Below, piece after piece: positions 33,309 to 36,846 of a DNA stretch of 36,846 bases; the stretch's first letter is position 1, and every line of letters begins with the position of its first letter. Both the position numbers and the translations under genes were made by a program. Source of the stretch: Opitutia bacterium (lineage in GTDB: Bacteria > Verrucomicrobiota > Verrucomicrobiia > Opitutales > T3Sed10-336); NCBI GenBank assembly GCA_003566885.1, contig PXBO01000047.1, positions 1 through 36,846 of the forward strand, read 5' to 3'. The notes under the pieces were generated by a model. It saw nothing but the letters and a program-made list of their open reading frames with translations, was not told the origin of the DNA and did not search any database.

Positions 33309-36040
33309 ACGCGCGCGTCAGGAAAGAAATCCGCCAATTGGCCCCGGCCTGGTTCGCGGCGCTGCTGCTGTTGATGCTGCTGCCCTTTTCGCTGGGCTGG
33401 TTTTCGGATACCGGAATCGATCCATTGCATATCGCGATCTTCGTCATCGGGTTGGTGTTTTTGTCGGTGGCGTCGTTCGGCCGGGAATTCACCTCTTCCA
33501 CTTTCCAGCTCTTTCTCAGTCAGCCGGTATCCCGACGGCAATTGTGGCGGGAAAAAACCGTGATTCTGGCAATCGCCACCTTCACGCTGTGGCTGGTTTA
33601 CTGGGCGGCGTTCATCGCCCCGCACGGGTTCTCCCTCCTGGTGAGCGCGCTGACGCTCCTCGGAGCGTTTGGAATCATGACCACCGGCCTGTGGACCTCG
33701 TTGCTTTTTCGCCAGGTGGTACCGGCCTTGTGTTTCTCGTTCCTTCTCCCGTGCCTCCTGTATCCATTTTTTGAACTCTTTCTTGAGTTTAAGGCCCAAC
33801 GCTGGGCCGTGGTGTCCCTGCTTTTGGTACCGATGGCGGCGTACGGTGCGGGGGGATTTGTCTTCGCCCGCCGGCTTTTCGTCAGGGCGCAGGACCTCCC
33901 GGCACTGCAATTTTCAGGACTATCGGCACCCCGGCGCCGCACCAAACCGGCTGTTTCTTCCCGTTCATCCGTCCGTCGCCGAGCGACAGCCTGGACTTTG
34001 GCCTTAAAGGAAATCCGTTTGCAGGAGGTGAACATCTACTGTGCGGTTGTTTTGTTTGTGGTGCTGGGCGCACTGGCGGCGGGTTTTTCGATCTTCGGAA
34101 AAAAAGAGGCTTTCGAGGCGGTGGAAATCTTTTTTCTACTGGTCCTGATCTTTGTGCCCGTGCTGGTGGGCTCGACCGTGATCGCTGAAGAAAGAAAACT
34201 CGGTACGCTCGAAACGCACGACGGGCTGCCGGTATCGCGGAGACTCCATTTCCTGGTGAAAGTCGGCGTAACCTTCGTTGTTATTCTCGCACTCGCCTTC
34301 CTGCTTCCCCTGATCATCATTCACGGCGTCTCATTGATAGCAAACGTGTCCATCTTCGACGGATACTTCCAAGAAGCGTGGGAAATAATCGGCTACCTTA
34401 CGTTCGCGGTTTTCGTCGGTTCCGTTGCGTTTTTCTTTTCCTCCCTTTCCCGGAACATCCCCGCCGCGCTGCTGGGTGCGACGGTCACATTGGCATTGGG
34501 GATCGTCATTTTCGGCTGGATCATCGACCCGAGGGTCAACGTTGACGCCATCGTTGTCATGTCGCTGGGCGCGCCGGCGGCCACCGCCGTTCTGCTGGTA
34601 CTGGCTTTCAGGAACTACGCTTCTTCGCTGATCGATTTCCCGCGCCATACGCGAGTCGCCGCCCGAGCCGCGGTCTGGTGTGTCGCGACCATCATGGTAT
34701 CGGGCGCGGCGTTGTGGCTGGTTTTGGATGTCGCAACGGGCCTTAAACTGCGACGCGCCGTCAGCGCCTGGGACCAAGCGGGGATTTCCATGAACGTCCG
34801 GGATCACCTGCCTCCCCCGGTGCCGCGGGATGAGAATGCCGCGGTGATTCTCGAACGAGTGACCGCCACCGAGTCCGATTCGGAATGGGAACGACAGCCC
34901 GAACCGATGCAACGTGAAATCCGCGGTGCGCACACGATCGTTGAAGAAATCCTTCCCCATCTGGAAAAAACGAACGTTTCTCCGGAGCTTCTTCGGGAAT
35001 TGGAAACAGCCCTGGACCAACCCGATACCGCACGACGGCTCCGTATTGCCCGCGAGGCGCTCGAATACGATCGCTTTGATGCCTATCCGGACTTCGAACT
35101 GGGCTTCGAACTGACCCTGCCGCAAATTCCGGCTATGCGACACCTCGCTCGACTGCTGCAAGCGGAGGCCGTCTTGCACGCGGCTCACGACCACTGGGAA
35201 GAAGCTTACGGGAGCCTGGCCGACAGTCTTCATCTGGGGGAACTTTTGAACGAAGAGCGCTTTATCATCTCCGCCCTGACGCACGTTGCGGTGCGCCAAT
35301 TGACCTTCCGGCAGTTGGAGGTTTTCCTGCGCACGCAACCTCCGCATGAGGAAATGCTATCTGATTGGCTGGAAATGCTATCGGAACTCCACCCGATCGA
35401 TTTGATCGAATCGCTGGTGTTTAACTCGGTGGTGACGTCACAATGGATCCTTCGCCGACTCGATGAAGGAGAGCTTCGTCCGTCGGAATATATAACCAAC
35501 CGGGGACACCGTCAGTCCCCCTTCGGCGAGATGGTGGATAAACGCGTATTTCGTCCGCTGCACCGGGCGGGCGTGGCGACCCTGCTCGATTGGAATCGGG
35601 AGGGGATCGAGGTGTTGCGAAGCATCCAACAGGGAGAGTCCGAGCCAGCGGCGTTACAGGAATGGGAGGATCGGTTTGAGGACAACCTACCTTGGTACGC
35701 CTCGTGGACATCCGAGTTCAATGTGCCGGGTTCGCGAATTCTCACTGCCGGCCAAAGAGCACAGGCCGAACTCGAACTGGCGCGCACCGGCCTGGCCATC
35801 CACCTCTACCGTGCCACGGAAAACGAATGGCCCGGGAGCATTGACGACCTCGTCCCCGGGTACCTTTCGGCGATCCCCCGGGACCCGTTCGACAACGAAC
35901 CGTTGCGCTACGTCCGCGAAGGCGACCGCGTCATACTCTACAGCGTCGGCCTGAACCGGACCGACGACCGCGGAACCCAAGTCGAACGAATCGATCCCGA
36001 TCAACCCGGTGACATTGTTTGGGTGCTTTACGAACGTTGA
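33305..36040 (+). CDS. Large ABC-2 permease with two transmembrane modules and a C-terminal soluble region
   Basis: A 911-residue protein. The first module (about 1-190) has six hydrophobic segments and the ABC-2-like loop REFTSSTFQLFLSQPVSRR. After a basic linker (about 195-235) a second module (about 238-480) repeats the plan with VIAEERKLGTLETHDGLPVS and six further helices, so one chain supplies both halves of the exporter channel. The remaining about 430 residues are soluble, helical and acidic, with a TPR-like middle. The end resembles a domain common in planctomycete and verrucomicrobial proteins (YRATENEWPGSIDDLVPGYL, then IPRDPFDNEPLRY, VILYSVGLNRTDD). It begins overlapping the ATPase stop and is probably its membrane partner. 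Confidence 0.9.
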   Translation: MNARVRKEIRQLAPAWFAALLLLMLLPFSLGWFSDTGIDPLHIAIFVIGLVFLSVASFGREFTSSTFQLFLSQPVSRRQLWREKTVILAIATFTLWLVYWAAFIAPHGFSLLVSALTLLGAFGIMTTGLWTSLLFRQVVPALCFSFLLPCLLYPFFELFLEFKAQRWAVVSLLLVPMAAYGAGGFVFARRLFVRAQDLPALQFSGLSAPRRRTKPAVSSRSSVRRRATAWTLALKEIRLQEVNIYCAVVLFVVLGALAAGFSIFGKKEAFEAVEIFFLLVLIFVPVLVGSTVIAEERKLGTLETHDGLPVSRRLHFLVKVGVTFVVILALAFLLPLIIIHGVSLIANVSIFDGYFQEAWEIIGYLTFAVFVGSVAFFFSSLSRNIPAALLGATVTLALGIVIFGWIIDPRVNVDAIVVMSLGAPAATAVLLVLAFRNYASSLIDFPRHTRVAARAAVWCVATIMVSGAALWLVLDVATGLKLRRAVSAWDQAGISMNVRDHLPPPVPRDENAAVILERVTATESDSEWERQPEPMQREIRGAHTIVEEILPHLEKTNVSPELLRELETALDQPDTARRLRIAREALEYDRFDAYPDFELGFELTLPQIPAMRHLARLLQAEAVLHAAHDHWEEAYGSLADSLHLGELLNEERFIISALTHVAVRQLTFRQLEVFLRTQPPHEEMLSDWLEMLSELHPIDLIESLVFNSVVTSQWILRRLDEGELRPSEYITNRGHRQSPFGEMVDKRVFRPLHRAGVATLLDWNREGIEVLRSIQQGESEPAALQEWEDRFEDNLPWYASWTSEFNVPGSRILTAGQRAQAELELARTGLAIHLYRATENEWPGSIDDLVPGYLSAIPRDPFDNEPLRYVREGDRVILYSVGLNRTDDRGTQVERIDPDQPGDIVWVLYER

Positions 36041-36051
36041 TCGTTGAACGG

Positions 36052-36846
36052 CTAAACTCCACCCGGCAGGTCCAGCGGCAACGCGCCTTTGCAGTCCGGA
36101 TAGCCGGTGCAACCCCAGAATTGGGAGCCGCTTTGTTTGCCTTGCCGGGCGGTGCGCAGCACCATCGGCCGCCCGCATTGCGGACACTTCGGGAAATCCC
36201 GATCCGTCCGATCAGTCGGATCGGTCCGATCTCCACCTCTCCTATGCGCCAGCCGTGCCGCCGCCAGTTGCTCGGTGTAGCCGCCCCCCTCGACGAACTC
36301 CCGCTCCAGCCCCACGAGCTGCTGGTCGAGCAGGTAGTTCGCCTGGTGGATCAGACATAGCAACGTATTCGCCACCACCGCCGGGTCATCGTGCTCCAGC
36401 TTCGGCGCGTAGAGGGCTTGGCGGGCGCGGGCGCCTTTATCCGACGGATCGGTCAGATCGGTCCGATCGGACGGATCGTTGCCAAGCCTGCCCAGCGCGC
36501 GCACCGCTTGTGCTTCCCGGCTGTCTTTGGACCAGAGCGGCAGATCGTTATGCCGGAGGTAATCCTCGTAATCGAGCAGCAGCTCTTCGAGGCTGGCGCG
36601 CGCCACGTTGGTCAGGTGCAGTTCCGACTTGCTGCTGACCGCCCCCGCCCGGTTACCCTCGGCGATATTCTGCCGTCCGCTCCTGGCGGCCTGCACCATC
36701 TGGTCGTGGGTACGGCTGCGTCCATCGACAAAGCGTTTGCAGAAGCTCACAGTCCCGTCGTAGATCGGCGTGGCGGTCTGGAAGCTCTTAAGTCCGCGGT
36801 ACCCGCCGGCCGGACGCAACCTGCGGAGCCTGTTATTCGGCGGGTC
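36052..36846 (-). CDS. Four-helix-bundle protein with C-terminal topoisomerase-type zinc finger (5' end outside window)
   Basis: The coding frame is open to the window edge; a TTG at 36819 is possible but the true start is probably upstream. The visible part is a four-helix-bundle protein of the 23S-rRNA-intervening-sequence-protein type with the 'four helix bundle suffix' region: YRGLKSFQTATPIYDGTVSF, DQMVQAARSGRQNIAEGNRA, LTNVARASLEELLLDYEDYL. The final 45 residues are a C4 zinc finger of topoisomerase I type (KCPQCGRPMVLRTAR, then FWGCTGYPDCKGALPLDLPG). Two short Asp/Arg/Thr/Ser-rich insertions (GNDPSDRTDLTDPSDKGA and GGDRTDPTDRTDRD) are encoded by palindromic GATCGG repeats. Function is unknown. 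Confidence 0.88.
   Translation of the reverse strand, partial: DPPNNRLRRLRPAGGYRGLKSFQTATPIYDGTVSFCKRFVDGRSRTHDQMVQAARSGRQNIAEGNRAGAVSSKSELHLTNVARASLEELLLDYEDYLRHNDLPLWSKDSREAQAVRALGRLGNDPSDRTDLTDPSDKGARARQALYAPKLEHDDPAVVANTLLCLIHQANYLLDQQLVGLEREFVEGGGYTEQLAAARLAHRRGGDRTDPTDRTDRDFPKCPQCGRPMVLRTARQGKQSGSQFWGCTGYPDCKGALPLDLPGGV
36201..36231. repeat. GATCGG-type palindromic repeat (copy 2)
   Basis: GATCCGTCCGATCAGTCGGA and continuing CCGATC units inside the four-helix-bundle gene, encoding the TDPTDRTDRD insertion before the zinc finger. Shares the 15-mer GATCAGTCGGATCGG (36210-36224) with copy 1 in the glycyl-tRNA synthetase leader. Confidence 0.75.
36441..36478. repeat. GATCGG-type palindromic repeat (copy 3)
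   Basis: CCGACGGATCGGTCAGATCG followed by GTCCGATCGGACGGATCG within the four-helix-bundle gene, encoding the SDRTDLTDPSD insertion. Related to copies 1 and 2 by shared GATCGG, CCGATC and GGATCG units, with mismatches. Confidence 0.7.

Overview
The window is a gene-dense, GC-rich bacterial chromosome segment, almost entirely housekeeping. Several traits point to the PVC superphylum, most likely Verrucomicrobiota: a degraded GxxExxY gene between inverted repeats, a four-helix-bundle/zinc-finger protein carrying Asp/Ser/Thr repeat insertions, an Asp-Pro-Phe C-terminal tail on an ABC permease, and a single-chain glycyl-tRNA synthetase. This placement is inference from gene families, not from a phylogenetic marker comparison.

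Layout. 1-1260: the end of an unidentified gene, an ExbB/TolQ/MotA-family proton channel with a signal peptide, and a GxxExxY remnant between inverted repeats. 1282-8338 (minus strand): smc, opcA, zwf, yraN and tRNA-Ala(CGC). 8528-14005 (plus): a protein with a histone-H1-like tail and a C-terminal beta domain, then a pyrR-pyrB-pyrC-CPBP-protease operon with overlapping genes, then a DUF805-TerB-DnaJ fusion. 14062-14981 (minus): two Hsp20 chaperones with strong ribosome binding sites. 15295-19716 (plus): glycyl-tRNA synthetase, then a ParA-type ATPase followed by two unrecognised genes, one of them a coiled-coil protein. 19780-20460 (minus): a divergent tsaB. 20592-27083 (plus): tig-clpP-clpX (proteostasis), a lycopene-cyclase half-domain protein, rpsO and pnp. 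27178-30695 (minus): electron transfer flavoprotein with beta and alpha subunits fused into one chain, plus ETF-quinone oxidoreductase. 31244-36040 (plus): a hydrogenase-maturation-protease-like protein without hydrogenase genes, and a YtrA-type GntR / ABC ATPase / giant permease operon behind a clear promoter-operator. 36052-36846 (minus): the four-helix-bundle/zinc-finger protein, running off the end.

Relations between genes. Translational coupling by ATGA overlap occurs at tig/clpP, etfBA/ETF-QO, ytrA/ABC and ABC/permease; pyrB/pyrC and pyrC/CPBP overlap by 8 bases. Strong hairpin terminators separate the convergent pairs DnaJ-fusion/Hsp20 and pnp/ETF-QO and close rpsO. No CRISPR array, prophage, transposase gene or rRNA was seen. 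The best candidates for something undescribed are the ParA three-gene cluster (17115-19716), the DUF805-TerB-DnaJ fusion, the H1-tail protein, and the self-regulated giant-permease ABC operon with a probably leaderless mRNA.
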